From assembly GCA_937927975.1 (NCBI GenBank), contig CALEZT010000024.1:1-27651 (forward strand): 27,651 nucleotides of DNA. The letters are read 5' to 3'. Origin of the DNA: an uncultured Phycisphaerales bacterium. GTDB lineage: Bacteria > Planctomycetota > Phycisphaerae > Sedimentisphaerales > Anaerobacaceae. How positions within the stretch are numbered: the first letter of the stretch is position 1; each line of letters opens with the position of its first letter. Positions 1-7,651 of this stretch are shown one piece after another. A model generated the notes under the pieces. The model was not told the origin of the DNA and ran no database searches. It was given only the letters and a program-made list of their open reading frames with translations. Made by a program: the position numbers and the translations under genes.

Positions 1-45
1 GATCGTATTCGGTGACTGGAGTTCAGACGTGTGCTCTTCCGATCT
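1..45 (+). other. Illumina adapter and index (assembly contamination)
   Basis: Bases 12-45 match the 34-base Illumina multiplexing read-2 adapter exactly as I know it (GTGACTGGAG ... CTTCCGATCT). Bases 4-11 (CGTATTCG) sit where the 8-base index belongs, and bases 1-3 (GAT) fit the end of the P7 segment. Translating this stretch gives the peptides MTGVQTCALPIS and, in another frame, MLFRS, both pure adapter. Genomic sequence starts at base 46. Any gene model starting before that has an artificial N-terminus. Confidence 0.97.
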
Positions 46-1149
46 CAAGGCGGGATCTCCGAACTCCAAGCCTACCTGTGTTCCCCGGCGCAGTGCGAAA
101 GCCTCATCGATTCCCCTTCCTCCTCGCACACCAAGACCGGCGTATTCAGCGCACTGGCCGGCTTCGCGGACGCGGAGCTCCAGACCGTGACGGCCGCCCT
201 GCTGTCTCTGGACATCCGTCAGTTCGTCACCGGTCTCATCCACAGCATCCAGCGGTCCGCGAAGGCGGTGATCTGGGCTTTCACGTACCATACGCTCTAC
301 AGCCTGGTCTTCTTCGCGGTCGCTCTGGTCGTCCTGTCCGCGGCCGGAGGGGCGATCTGTCGACTCAGCGCCCTGCAATTCGCGCGCGGGACTCATCAAG
401 GTCTCACGAAGGCGTGCCGCTTCAGCAGGCGAAAACTGGCGAGCCTCGTCGCCGCGCCGATCGGCCCGTTGGTCATTGCGTTTCTTCTGGGTCTGCCGAT
501 CATCCTGCTGGGCGTCGTCGGGAACATCCCCGTCGCAGGGGAGCTTCTCGCGGGCCTGCTTCTGCCCTTGGCATTCGTGCTGGCCCCTTTTATCGCGGTG
601 GTCCTCATCGGAGAGGCTGCCGGGCTGGGTCTGATGTTCCCTGCCGTCGCCTATGAAGACTCGGACTTCTTCGACGCGGTCGGCCGGTCGTTCAGCAGCG
701 TCTACGCCAAACCCTGGAGGCTGGGTTTCTACACGCTCCTGGCCACGGTTTATGGGGCTCTCTGCCATCTGTTCGTCCGTCTCTTCGCCTGGGTCCTGCT
801 CTGGGTCACAAGGTGGTTCCTCCAGTTGGGCCTCAGCGACGCGAAATCCCTGACGCTCTGGCCGACGCAGGACGCCGCCGGCCTCGAAAGGATGGCCACG
901 GCGCCGGACACCTGGTCCCTGTGCATCGGAGCGTTTCTCGTGCGACTCTGGACCCTGGGGATCGCCGGACTGACCGTGGCGTTCCTCATCAGCTTCTATT
1001 TCACCGCCAATACGATCATCTACGCCCTCATGCGCCGCCACGTCGATGGGACCGAGCTCGAAGAGGTGTACGAGACCCGCGAAGAGGGCGCGGGCCATCC
1101 CAGTATGACGGCCGCCGATCCCGAACCGACGGACACAACGTCCGAATAA
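46..1149 (+). CDS. Multi-pass membrane protein of unknown function, 5'-truncated
   Basis: The reading frame is open from the adapter junction to a stop at 1147-1149, giving about 367 genuine residues. The true start is missing, and an apparent start at base 31 lies inside the adapter. Several strongly hydrophobic segments are visible: around IWAFTYHTLYSLVFFAVALVV, a long double segment from PIGPLVIAFLLGLPIILLGV to FVLAPFIAVVLIGEAAGLG, then FYTLLATVYGALCHLFVRLF, and a last one near LTVAFLISFYFTANTIIYAL. That makes about six to eight membrane spans with a charged, acidic C-terminal tail. The segment AVAYEDSDFFDAVGRSFS resembles uncharacterised planctomycete membrane proteins, but I cannot name a function. 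It precedes the sugar dehydratase gene by 136 bases on the same strand. Confidence 0.8.
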   Translation, partial: QGGISELQAYLCSPAQCESLIDSPSSSHTKTGVFSALAGFADAELQTVTAALLSLDIRQFVTGLIHSIQRSAKAVIWAFTYHTLYSLVFFAVALVVLSAAGGAICRLSALQFARGTHQGLTKACRFSRRKLASLVAAPIGPLVIAFLLGLPIILLGVVGNIPVAGELLAGLLLPLAFVLAPFIAVVLIGEAAGLGLMFPAVAYEDSDFFDAVGRSFSSVYAKPWRLGFYTLLATVYGALCHLFVRLFAWVLLWVTRWFLQLGLSDAKSLTLWPTQDAAGLERMATAPDTWSLCIGAFLVRLWTLGIAGLTVAFLISFYFTANTIIYALMRRHVDGTELEEVYETREEGAGHPSMTAADPEPTDTTSE

Positions 1150-1205
1150 CCGCATCTCGTTCGGCTGCAAGTGAACTCCCCCTGAACCTGTGCCGATGAT
1201 AGGGA

Positions 1206-1230
1206 CGGACCCGTGTGAGGGTCTGCTTTG
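1206..1230 (+). terminator. Weak terminator-like hairpin
   Basis: A 7-bp stem (1206-1212 with 1219-1225, one G-U pair) encloses a 6-base loop and is followed by a short CTTTG rather than a real T-run. It lies 56 bases after the stop of the truncated membrane protein and could end its transcript. Evidence is weak. Confidence 0.3.
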
Positions 1231-1285
1231 CCATAGGACCCGAAACAGCCGTTGACGCGAAAAACAGGTGCGATGCCGGGGGAAT

Positions 1286-3262
1286 ATGCCTGATCCACAT
1301 ACCAACACCGACGCCAGGCCCGGCGAAGGCGGGCGTCCGCGGTTGCCCGTCTCCCAGGCCGGCTTCCTGTTGACTTTCCGCAAACCGCTGATCGTCCTGG
1401 CCCACATCCTGGCATTCGCGGCTTCGCTGATGTTCTCGTTCCTGGTCGCCAACAACATGCAGTTCCGCCAGGAATGGTTCGTCAGGCAGTATCCGTTCCT
1501 CCTGCTGCTCGTGCTGATGATCAAACTCCCGGTCTTCGGGTTCTTCAAGCAGTATCGCGGGTGGTGGCGGTACGTGAGCATCGCGGATCTTCTGGGCATC
1601 CTGAGGGCCTCGCTGGTCAGCACGCTGATCCTTGTGACCCTGTGGTTCATCGTGATCCTCCAGATCTCCGCGATCCGGCGGGCCCTGCCCTCGGGGATCG
1701 CAGCGATCAGCCAGGGCGTGTTCATGGCCGACCTGTTCGGCACGATCCTCCTGCAGGCCGGACTGCGGATGATCACCCGCCTGTACCACGAGGAATTCCG
1801 CACGACGCAGACCCATCGGCTGACGCGTTTCCTGATCGTCGGCGCGGGCAACGCCGGAGAAGCCCTCCTTCGCGAGATCCACAGAATGCGGGTCGGTCGG
1901 TACGAAACCATCGGCTTTATCGACGACGATCCCATCAAACAGGGCACCAGCATCCATGGAATCCCCGTCCTGGGACCCGTCGCGGAACTGCCCAGGATCT
2001 GCAAGGAACACAACATCGAAGAGATCGCCATCGCCATCCCCTCGGCCACCCGCCAGCAGCTTCGCCGGGTCATCCAGGTCTGCGAAGGCACTCAGATCCG
2101 GTTCCGAACCGTTCCCTCCATCACCGACATCGCCTCCGGCCGGCTTCGGGTTTCCGAGATCCGCGACGTGGACATCAACGACCTGCTCGGCCGGGAAGTC
2201 GTGCAGCTCGACCTCGATCGGATCGAAGCGTTCGCTCGGAATCGAGTGATTCTGGTCACCGGCGCCGGCGGCTCCATTGGCTCGGAGATGTGCCGGCAGA
2301 TCTGCCGCTATGGTCCGCGGATGCTGCTGCTCGTTGAACACGCGGAAAACCCTCTGTTCTATGTGGAACGGGATCTGCGGCGACGATTTCCGGACGTACA
2401 GACGACGCCCCTGATCTGCGACATCACGGACCGGGCCCGAGTCGAGGCGGTCTTCGCGGAACACAAACCCCAGGTGGTCATCCACGCCGCGGCGCACAAA
2501 CATGTGCCGCTGATGGAGCTCAATCCGAGCGAGGCCGTCAAGAACAACGTGCTGGGCACGCAGACCGTCGCCGACGCAGCCGACCGCCACCGAGCCACGC
2601 GTTTCGTCATGATCAGCACGGACAAGGCGGTCAACCCAACCAGCATCATGGGCTCGTCCAAGCGGGTCGCGGAGATGTACATCCAGGACCTGGCCAAGAC
2701 CAGCAGCACGCAGTTCATCACCGTCCGGTTCGGAAACGTTCTGGGCTCCGAGGGCTCGGTCGTGCCGATCTTCAAGAGGCAGATCGCCGAGGGCGGACCC
2801 GTCACGGTGACGCATCCGGACATGAAACGCTACTTCATGACCATCCCGGAGGCCAGCCAACTCGTGCTCCAGGCGGCCGGCATGGGCCAGGGCGGCGAGA
2901 TCTTCGTCCTGGACATGGGCGAGCCGGTAAAGATCGTGGATCTGGCCAAGGAACTCATCACCCTCAGCGGTTTCCGGCCCGGCGAGGACATCGAAATCGT
3001 GTTCACAGGCCCCCGTCCCGGCGAGAAACTCTTCGAAGAGCTCCGCATCGAGGGCGAAGACATGCAGCGGACCTGCCATCCCAAGATCAGCATCTGGAAG
3101 AACATCCCGATGGACCGTGCGGCTCTGCGGGCGGGGATCGAAGATCTCATTGAACTGGCCTACCTGCCCGACCGGGATCCCACTGCGATCGCCGCCAGAA
3201 TCAAGGACCTCGTACCTGAGTACACAACCGCGGCATCGGTCCCGTCTGCGGTCTCCCGCTAA
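1286..3262 (+). CDS. Membrane-bound NDP-sugar 4,6-dehydratase / polysaccharide biosynthesis protein (CapD/WbpM/PglF type)
   Basis: About 658 residues, the usual length for the long membrane-bound form of UDP-sugar 4,6-dehydratases. The N-terminal ~140 residues hold four or five hydrophobic spans. A first Rossmann-like domain starts near residue 186 (GAGNAGE). The catalytic SDR domain starts with TGAGGSIG at 325-332. Downstream are STDKAVNP (444-451) and a Met-x3-Lys pair (M455, K459) in place of the classical Tyr-x3-Lys, as expected for the WbpM/PglF/FlaA1 group. The family makes 4-keto-6-deoxy UDP-sugars at the cytoplasmic face for O-antigen, capsule or glycoprotein glycans. I chose ATG 1286 because GGGGG lies 5-6 bases upstream. 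A GTG at 1268, in frame, has no ribosome site. The exact substrate (UDP-GlcNAc is typical) cannot be read from sequence. Confidence 0.93.
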   Translation: MPDPHTNTDARPGEGGRPRLPVSQAGFLLTFRKPLIVLAHILAFAASLMFSFLVANNMQFRQEWFVRQYPFLLLLVLMIKLPVFGFFKQYRGWWRYVSIADLLGILRASLVSTLILVTLWFIVILQISAIRRALPSGIAAISQGVFMADLFGTILLQAGLRMITRLYHEEFRTTQTHRLTRFLIVGAGNAGEALLREIHRMRVGRYETIGFIDDDPIKQGTSIHGIPVLGPVAELPRICKEHNIEEIAIAIPSATRQQLRRVIQVCEGTQIRFRTVPSITDIASGRLRVSEIRDVDINDLLGREVVQLDLDRIEAFARNRVILVTGAGGSIGSEMCRQICRYGPRMLLLVEHAENPLFYVERDLRRRFPDVQTTPLICDITDRARVEAVFAEHKPQVVIHAAAHKHVPLMELNPSEAVKNNVLGTQTVADAADRHRATRFVMISTDKAVNPTSIMGSSKRVAEMYIQDLAKTSSTQFITVRFGNVLGSEGSVVPIFKRQIAEGGPVTVTHPDMKRYFMTIPEASQLVLQAAGMGQGGEIFVLDMGEPVKIVDLAKELITLSGFRPGEDIEIVFTGPRPGEKLFEELRIEGEDMQRTCHPKISIWKNIPMDRAALRAGIEDLIELAYLPDRDPTAIAARIKDLVPEYTTAASVPSAVSR

Positions 3263-3326
3263 TGTGAGAACGCTTCGCGCCGCTCGTCTGCACATTACTC
3301 CGCGAAGACCCCCCAGAAAGAGATTT

Positions 3327-3526
3327 ATCCCGGAATTTCCGGGATCATCGCAACCGCCGGAGTGGCACGCCCGGAACGGTCGTGCAAGGGAAGTTTGTCG
3401 CGTTGAGGCCTCCGGCTTGGACGCGAACGAGGCGTTCGCTCGCGGGGCCGAACAGTGCGAAGGGGCGTGCAACGCCCCTCCATGCTGATGGCCCCAAGGC
3501 GACACACTCCCGACGCGAAGCGTCGG
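3327..3526. repeat. Cluster of short perfect inverted repeats in a non-coding gap
   Basis: The gap 3263-3620 has no convincing gene. It holds five perfect inverted repeats in 200 bases: ATCCCGGAA/TTCCGGGAT around one base (3327-3345), GCACG/CGTGC (3365-3385), GCGAACG/CGTTCGC with loop AGG (3423-3439), AGGGGCGT/ACGCCCCT with loop GCA (3461-3479), and CCGACGC/GCGTCGG with loop GAA (3510-3526). Tri-nucleotide loops recur and none is followed by a T-run, so these are not ordinary terminators. The arrangement resembles REP/BIME-type palindromic repeats or a structured RNA. Which one cannot be decided from a single copy. Confidence 0.6.
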
Positions 3527-3566
3527 AATCCGTGTCCGCTCGTCCCCCACAGTCCCGTGAAGTGCC

Positions 3567-3594
3567 AAAAAAAAGCCGCTCCTGGGAGCGGCTT
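3567..3594 (-). terminator. Rho-independent terminator of the Xer recombinase gene
   Basis: Read on the minus strand, a perfect 9-10 bp stem (AAGCCGCTCC pairing with GGAGCGGCTT, 3573-3582 with 3585-3594) runs directly into eight T residues (the A-run at 3567-3574 on plus). It starts 27 bases after the stop codon of the minus-strand recombinase gene, the ideal place to end that transcript. Confidence 0.88.
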
Positions 3595-3620
3595 GAGAAG
3601 ATCCGACCTTCGATCACGCC

Positions 3621-4703
3621 TCACGCATGACCGTTGTTTCCGATGGACGTTTCGGGGGCGTAGCTGTCCTGCGTCATGTTCTCGCGAGGATGGGCGTTGT
3701 CGTAGACTTCCTTGAGCTTCTTCGTCGTCAGGTGCGTGTACACCTGGGTCGTCGAGAGCGACTGGTGCCCGAGCAGTTCCTGCACGCTCCGCAGATCCGC
3801 GCCGTTGTTGAGCATATGAGTCGCGAAGCTGTGCCGCAGCGTGTGCGGGCTGATCGCAGGGTCCAGCCCCGCCGTCTTGAGGTACTTGTCCATCTTCCGG
3901 CGGACGCTTCGCGTGCTCAGACGCTGTCCGTGCTTGTTGACGAACAGGACCTTGGAATCGAAGTGGCTGTTGCTCTGTGACCGCCGATTCCGGTATTCCA
4001 TGTAGTGCTGGATCGCCTGCAGGGCCGACGAGCTGATCGGCGTGATCCGCTCCTTCTTGCCCTTGCCGCGGATGTGAATGACTTCGCCCAGGAAGTCGAT
4101 ATCGTCCATGTTCAGCCCGACCAACTCGCTGACGCGGATGCCAGTACTATAAAGGGTCTCGAGAATGGCCCGGTCCCTGGCGCCCAGCCAGGAGTCGGTC
4201 GAGGGGGTTTCGAGGAGCCGTTTGACCTCTTCGAACTCCAGGAAGCGAGGGAGCTTCTTCTCCTGCTTGGGAGTGCGGATCGCGGTGAGCGGGTTGGAGT
4301 CCCGGCGGCCCGTCTTGACCACGAACTTGTAGAAGCTCCGCAGCGTCGCCAGCTTGCGGGCGATCGTCGCCTTGGAGTAACCCTTCTCGTTCAGATAGGC
4401 CAGGTAAGTCCTCGCCTCGTCCACGTCCACGGCCAGCAGTCGCTGGTCCACTTCCTGCTCAGTCTGCGTGGCGACCGCGGTGGCGACGCCGCCCTCGTGG
4501 TGCCCCAGGGGAGCCAGATCCGAAGAGGAGCCATCCGATGGGGTGTTCAGCAGGAACTCGGAGAACTGCGACAGGTCGGCGCCGTAGCACTTTGCCGTGT
4601 GTTCCGAGAACCGCTTCTCGAACTTGAGATAATGCAGGAATTGTTCAACGATCGCGCTGCTTTCGTCCATAGTCCACCTGTTTATCTGATCCATCGGCAT
4701 CAT
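3621..4703 (-). CDS. xerC: Tyrosine recombinase, XerC/XerD family
   Basis: 360 residues. All six catalytic positions are present with XerD-like spacing: R190 (GIRVSEL), K214 (RGKGKKER), H287 and R290 (HTLRHSFATH), H313 (LLGHQS) and the nucleophile Y322 (TTQVYTHL). An N-terminal SAM-like core-binding domain covers roughly 14-130. Xer proteins resolve chromosome dimers at dif with FtsK. Closeness of LRSVQELLGHQSLSTTQ to XerC favours that name, but XerD or a single-Xer system is possible. The protein is about 50 residues longer than usual, with a Ser/Gly/Thr/Gln-rich insert near residues 54-88 in the N-terminal domain. The start is uncertain: AGGTGG precedes ATG 4703/4700, and another AGGTGG precedes ATG 4670, which would give the more typical N-terminus MDESSAIVEQ. 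A strong terminator follows. Confidence 0.92.
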   Translation of the reverse strand: MMPMDQINRWTMDESSAIVEQFLHYLKFEKRFSEHTAKCYGADLSQFSEFLLNTPSDGSSSDLAPLGHHEGGVATAVATQTEQEVDQRLLAVDVDEARTYLAYLNEKGYSKATIARKLATLRSFYKFVVKTGRRDSNPLTAIRTPKQEKKLPRFLEFEEVKRLLETPSTDSWLGARDRAILETLYSTGIRVSELVGLNMDDIDFLGEVIHIRGKGKKERITPISSSALQAIQHYMEYRNRRSQSNSHFDSKVLFVNKHGQRLSTRSVRRKMDKYLKTAGLDPAISPHTLRHSFATHMLNNGADLRSVQELLGHQSLSTTQVYTHLTTKKLKEVYDNAHPRENMTQDSYAPETSIGNNGHA

Positions 4704-4805
4704 CGACCACCTTTATCCTTGACGACCTATGTTTCGTGCTTGACGGTTCGCGACCGACAACTCCGAGTCAACCGCACAGCGATCGCGAATCGCAAAGATC
4801 CCCTG

Positions 4806-5042
4806 TCAGGACGCCGCATGGACGTCCGAACCATCCTGAAGAAGTTGTTCGGCGCAGCCGATCAGGGACTGCGTCAGCTTGAAACTGAGCACAGCCGCAT
4901 CGAACCAGTCGAAATCCGTTCGCTTGTCTTTCACTTGGTCGATCAAAGCGTCGAGAAGCTCGTCCTCCCGCCCTTGTTCGTAGCGGAAGATATACTTCTC
5001 CGACCCCTTGTTGAGCACAAGTTGTCTCTGCGGTCTTTTCAT
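4806..5042 (-). CDS. Small conserved-looking protein of unknown function
   Basis: 78 residues from ATG 5042 (MKRPQRQLVLNKGSEKYIF...). I recognise no family. The sequence is hydrophilic with mixed charge. It starts with a basic stretch, followed by an acidic helix-like region (EQGREDELLDALIDQV) and DFDWFDAAVLSFKLTQSLI, and looks like a small alpha-helical cytoplasmic protein. AAGG lies 8 bases upstream of the chosen ATG. The frame stays open up to ATG 5138, which would add 32 Arg/Ala-rich residues, but that start has no good ribosome site. The gene lies 102 bases upstream of the recombinase gene on the same strand, so the two may be co-transcribed. Confidence rests on the plausible composition and the ribosome site. 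Confidence 0.6.
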   Translation of the reverse strand: MKRPQRQLVLNKGSEKYIFRYEQGREDELLDALIDQVKDKRTDFDWFDAAVLSFKLTQSLIGCAEQLLQDGSDVHAAS

Positions 5043-5285
5043 TGAGTACGCCTTACGAGTGACGTTCACCGCCGTTTGCCTCGCTGCCGAGGCCTTCGTG
5101 CGGCTCCTATAACGTCGCAAGGCTTCGTCCATCCACATGCCGATTGGCCTCAGCGAAACGTTACAACGCTTTTATCGGCCAATGGAACGTCCGGCTTTAC
5201 AAAAAGTGGACGTACACACAACCCATTTATGCGGTCCTGGAGAAGGAATTCTCGCGGAAGGCCTGAAAGGGCCGGACCGGGCGGA

Positions 5286-6239
5286 CTATCCGGCGTCCGG
5301 GCGAACGTGAAAATAGGCAACCTCTCCTCGCGACTCGGAAATGACGACTCCCGCCTCTTTCAGCCGGGCGATGTGCTTGACGGCCTCGTTTTGGGTGATC
5401 CCCAAACCCGCGCAGATATCCTCGATCGTGCAGGGCCTGCGTTTCAGGACCGAGACGATGTCCGCCTCAGCGCGGACCTCGTGACGGCCGCTCGGACCGG
5501 CCGGGGCTTCTCCGACCACCTCGCAGGTCCCTCCGATCTGCTGAGCAATTCGATCGAGGACCTCCCGCGGCACGGCCACGACGTCCGCCTCAGCCGGCGG
5601 GCGAACCGCGGTGTTCAGATGGACCTTGTCGGGACCGATCCGTTCGATCAGGCCCTTGATCAGATCGATCTGCCTGGCGTCCGTGTTCACCCCTGCGATC
5701 AGGAAGACCTCGAGCCAGATCTGCCCGGAGTATTCCCTGCGAAACTGCTCCAGCCCCCAGACCAGCTTCTCGATGGTGATATCGCGATTCGGACGGTTCA
5801 CAGCCTCGAACGTGGCCGCGTCCCCCGCGTCCAGGGACGGGGCCACCATGTCGGCCTTGGCGCATTCGCGCCGGACATCCTCCCGGTAGAACAACGTCCC
5901 GTTGGTCAGGACCGCCACCGGTATGTCCGTGAGACGGTGGATACCGTCGATCATGTCTCCGAGGCGAGAGTTCAAGGTAGGTTCGCCCGAACCACCCAAT
6001 GTGATGAAGTCCGCCTTCAGGCCTGCGTCGAGTTTGCCTTGGATCTCCGCCAGGACCGCTTCGATATCGACGAAGTCCTCCCTCGCGACGCTGCTCCTGG
6101 TCGTGCGTCCGATCTGGCAGTAGACGCAATCGAGCGTGCAGATCTTCGGCGGGACGATGTCCACGCCCAGACTCATGCCCAGTCGGCGCGACGGCACGGG
6201 GCCGTAAGTGAACCAAGTCTGCTGTTTCTTCTCAACCAT
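5286..6239 (-). CDS. Radical SAM protein with C-terminal winged-helix domain (COG0731-like)
   Basis: 317 residues. The radical SAM 4Fe-4S motif CxxxCxxC is C34-C38-C41 (CTLDCVYC), preceded by PVPSRRLGMSLGVDIVPP, a signature of the COG0731-like Fe-S oxidoreductases. LGGSGEPTL fits the SAM-binding GGE-type segment. The last ~65 residues (from about 250) resemble a winged helix: IEDICAGLGITQNEAVKHIA then a beta-wing VVISESRGEVAYF. The family generates a 5'-deoxyadenosyl radical, but the substrate of this branch is not known to me. Its ATG overlaps the last 8 bases of kdsA, so it is translationally coupled as the final gene of the leuS-CYTH-kdsA operon. I see no strong terminator directly after it. 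Confidence 0.88.
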   Translation of the reverse strand: MVEKKQQTWFTYGPVPSRRLGMSLGVDIVPPKICTLDCVYCQIGRTTRSSVAREDFVDIEAVLAEIQGKLDAGLKADFITLGGSGEPTLNSRLGDMIDGIHRLTDIPVAVLTNGTLFYREDVRRECAKADMVAPSLDAGDAATFEAVNRPNRDITIEKLVWGLEQFRREYSGQIWLEVFLIAGVNTDARQIDLIKGLIERIGPDKVHLNTAVRPPAEADVVAVPREVLDRIAQQIGGTCEVVGEAPAGPSGRHEVRAEADIVSVLKRRPCTIEDICAGLGITQNEAVKHIARLKEAGVVISESRGEVAYFHVRPDAG

Positions 6240-7059
6240 GGACGATCTCGAAAATGCCCCTGCAATCCTGCACCAACCCCTCCAGCCAATCCAGCGGCAA
6301 CATGGTCGCAGCGTCGGAGAGCCCCTTCTCGGGCTCCGGATGAACCTCGAGGAACAGGCCGTTGACGCCCGCCGCGACCGCGGCCCTGGCCAATAGAGGC
6401 GCCATTTCCCGCTTGCCCCCGCTGGCGGAACCCAGCCCGCCGGGCTGCTGCGTGCTGTGCGTGGCGTCGAACACCACCGGGCACCCGAACCCCTGCATGA
6501 TCGGGATGCCGGTCATGTCGTTGACCAGGCGGTTGTACCCGAAGAAGGTCCCCCGCTCGGTGAGAATCACCTTGTCGTTCTTGCAGGACCGGATCTTGTC
6601 GGCGACGTTGCCCATCTCGCCGGGGGAAACGAACTGCCCTTTCTTGACGCTGATCGGTTTTCCGGTCTCGGCGCAGGCGACGAGCAGATCGGTCTGGCGG
6701 CACAGGAACGCCGGGATCTGGAGGCAATCGACGGTCGCGCCCGCCTCGGCCGCCTGGGCGGGTTCGTGAATATCCGTCATGACCGGCAACCCGGTCTCGG
6801 CTCGCACCCTGGCCAGGATCTTCATGCCCTCGGTCAGACCCGGTCCGCGAAAGCTCGAATAGCTGCTGCGGTTAGCCTTGTCGAAGCTGGCCTTGAAGAT
6901 CATCGGAACGCCCGTCCGCTCGGAGACCTGAACCAGCCGCCTGGCGATTTCGAGACACAGCTTCTCGCTCTCGATCACGCACGGCCCGGCCATCACGAAC
7001 AGCGGAGCGTCGAGTCCCGCCACCACGTTGCCGATCTGGAAACTGGTCCCTGTCGTCAC
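6232..7059 (-). CDS. kdsA: 3-deoxy-8-phosphooctulonate synthase (Kdo-8-P synthase)
   Basis: 275 residues, standard family length. It condenses arabinose-5-phosphate with phosphoenolpyruvate to Kdo-8-phosphate, the committed step to the Kdo of lipid A inner core, in the cytoplasm. Family blocks are clear in order: AGPCVIES, FKASFDKANRSS, TDIHEP, FLCRQTDLL, KKGQFVSP, ERGTFFGYNRLVNDM, FDATHS. The residue after GP is Cys (C27), the metal ligand of the metal-dependent class; metal-independent enzymes such as that of E. coli have Asn there. I chose GTG 7059 because AAGGGG lies 5 bases upstream and the N-terminus then matches the family. The upstream GTG 7104 would overlap the CYTH gene by 17 bases and add an unlikely extension. 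It lies 28 bases after the CYTH gene and overlaps the radical SAM gene by 8 bases. Confidence 0.95.
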   Translation of the reverse strand: MTTGTSFQIGNVVAGLDAPLFVMAGPCVIESEKLCLEIARRLVQVSERTGVPMIFKASFDKANRSSYSSFRGPGLTEGMKILARVRAETGLPVMTDIHEPAQAAEAGATVDCLQIPAFLCRQTDLLVACAETGKPISVKKGQFVSPGEMGNVADKIRSCKNDKVILTERGTFFGYNRLVNDMTGIPIMQGFGCPVVFDATHSTQQPGGLGSASGGKREMAPLLARAAVAAGVNGLFLEVHPEPEKGLSDAATMLPLDWLEGLVQDCRGIFEIVHG

Positions 7060-7087
7060 TCCTGCCCCTTCTTCGTCAAACTTCCGA

Positions 7088-7645
7088 TCACAGATAGATC
7101 TCACGTTCCTTGATCGCCAATTGGGTCAGCCGCTCGCCGATCATGCAGGCGTAACTGGCCATGATGTGTTGCGAGCCCGACAGACCCAACGACGACTGCA
7201 CCTCTGCTATCGTGCCGGAGTCCGGCCCCTCGATCTCCACGAACACGCCGAGCAGCGGAAGCTCGTCGAGCGCCACTTCGCAGCCCTGCAACTGCCACAG
7301 ACGTCGCCTCTTGTTGAACGCCAGAGCCTTGACGTACCCCAGCATCGCCAGGAGTTGCTCCATCGTCTCGGCGTCGCTCACCTCGGTCTCGAGTTCGACG
7401 CGCCGCTTATAGTCGTCCTGCTCCTTCGGGCCCTTGTACGCCAGGATGAACCGCTCCCGGCCGCCTTTGCTGTCGGACCGCAGACGCAGCGCCTTGTCGG
7501 TTCGCGTCAGGTCCCGGCCGACGGTGTCGTAGTAGCGGTCCGTCTGGATCGTCTCGCGAAGAAACGTCGCCCCGCAACGGACGAGGCTCTGCTCGACCGC
7601 CTCCAGCGAATCCACCTTCAGCTTGGCTTCAATCTCAGAACGCAT
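7088..7645 (-). CDS. CYTH-domain protein (class IV adenylate cyclase / triphosphatase family)
   Basis: 185 residues, nearly all one CYTH domain of the triphosphate-tunnel metalloenzyme fold. The hallmark ExExK is E4-I-E6-A-K8. Further tunnel residues are seen in DRYYDT, ALRLRSD, ILAYKGP, RVELETEV, FNKRRRLW and LGVFVEIEGP. Members include CyaB-type adenylate cyclases, thiamine triphosphatases and inorganic tripolyphosphatases. Sequence alone does not separate these, so I give no gene symbol. It starts 6 bases after the leuS stop, and kdsA follows 28 bases later, so it is part of that operon. It is one of two triphosphate-tunnel proteins in the window; the other is the VTC protein at 15328-16263. 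Confidence 0.9.
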   Translation of the reverse strand: MRSEIEAKLKVDSLEAVEQSLVRCGATFLRETIQTDRYYDTVGRDLTRTDKALRLRSDSKGGRERFILAYKGPKEQDDYKRRVELETEVSDAETMEQLLAMLGYVKALAFNKRRRLWQLQGCEVALDELPLLGVFVEIEGPDSGTIAEVQSSLGLSGSQHIMASYACMIGERLTQLAIKEREIYL

Positions 7646-7651
7646 GAATCG

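Noticed and set aside
12..656. 214-codon plus-strand frame beginning MTGVQTCALPIS
   Set aside because: Its N-terminus is translated adapter and the remainder is a shadow of the membrane protein gene.
3423..3526. CRISPR-like array from the regularly spaced hairpins
   Set aside because: The palindromes differ in sequence from one another, and no direct repeat of constant length with spacers is present.
1028..3568. Minus-strand open frame of 846 codons opposite the sugar dehydratase gene
   Set aside because: It is antisense to a clearly conserved enzyme; its translation is an Asp/Gly/Arg/His-rich composition typical of GC-rich antisense shadows, with no domain.
5139..5285. Promoter TTGTAA ... 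GATAAA on the minus strand before the small unknown gene
   Set aside because: The spacing is 20 bases and the matches are poor, so I do not call it.
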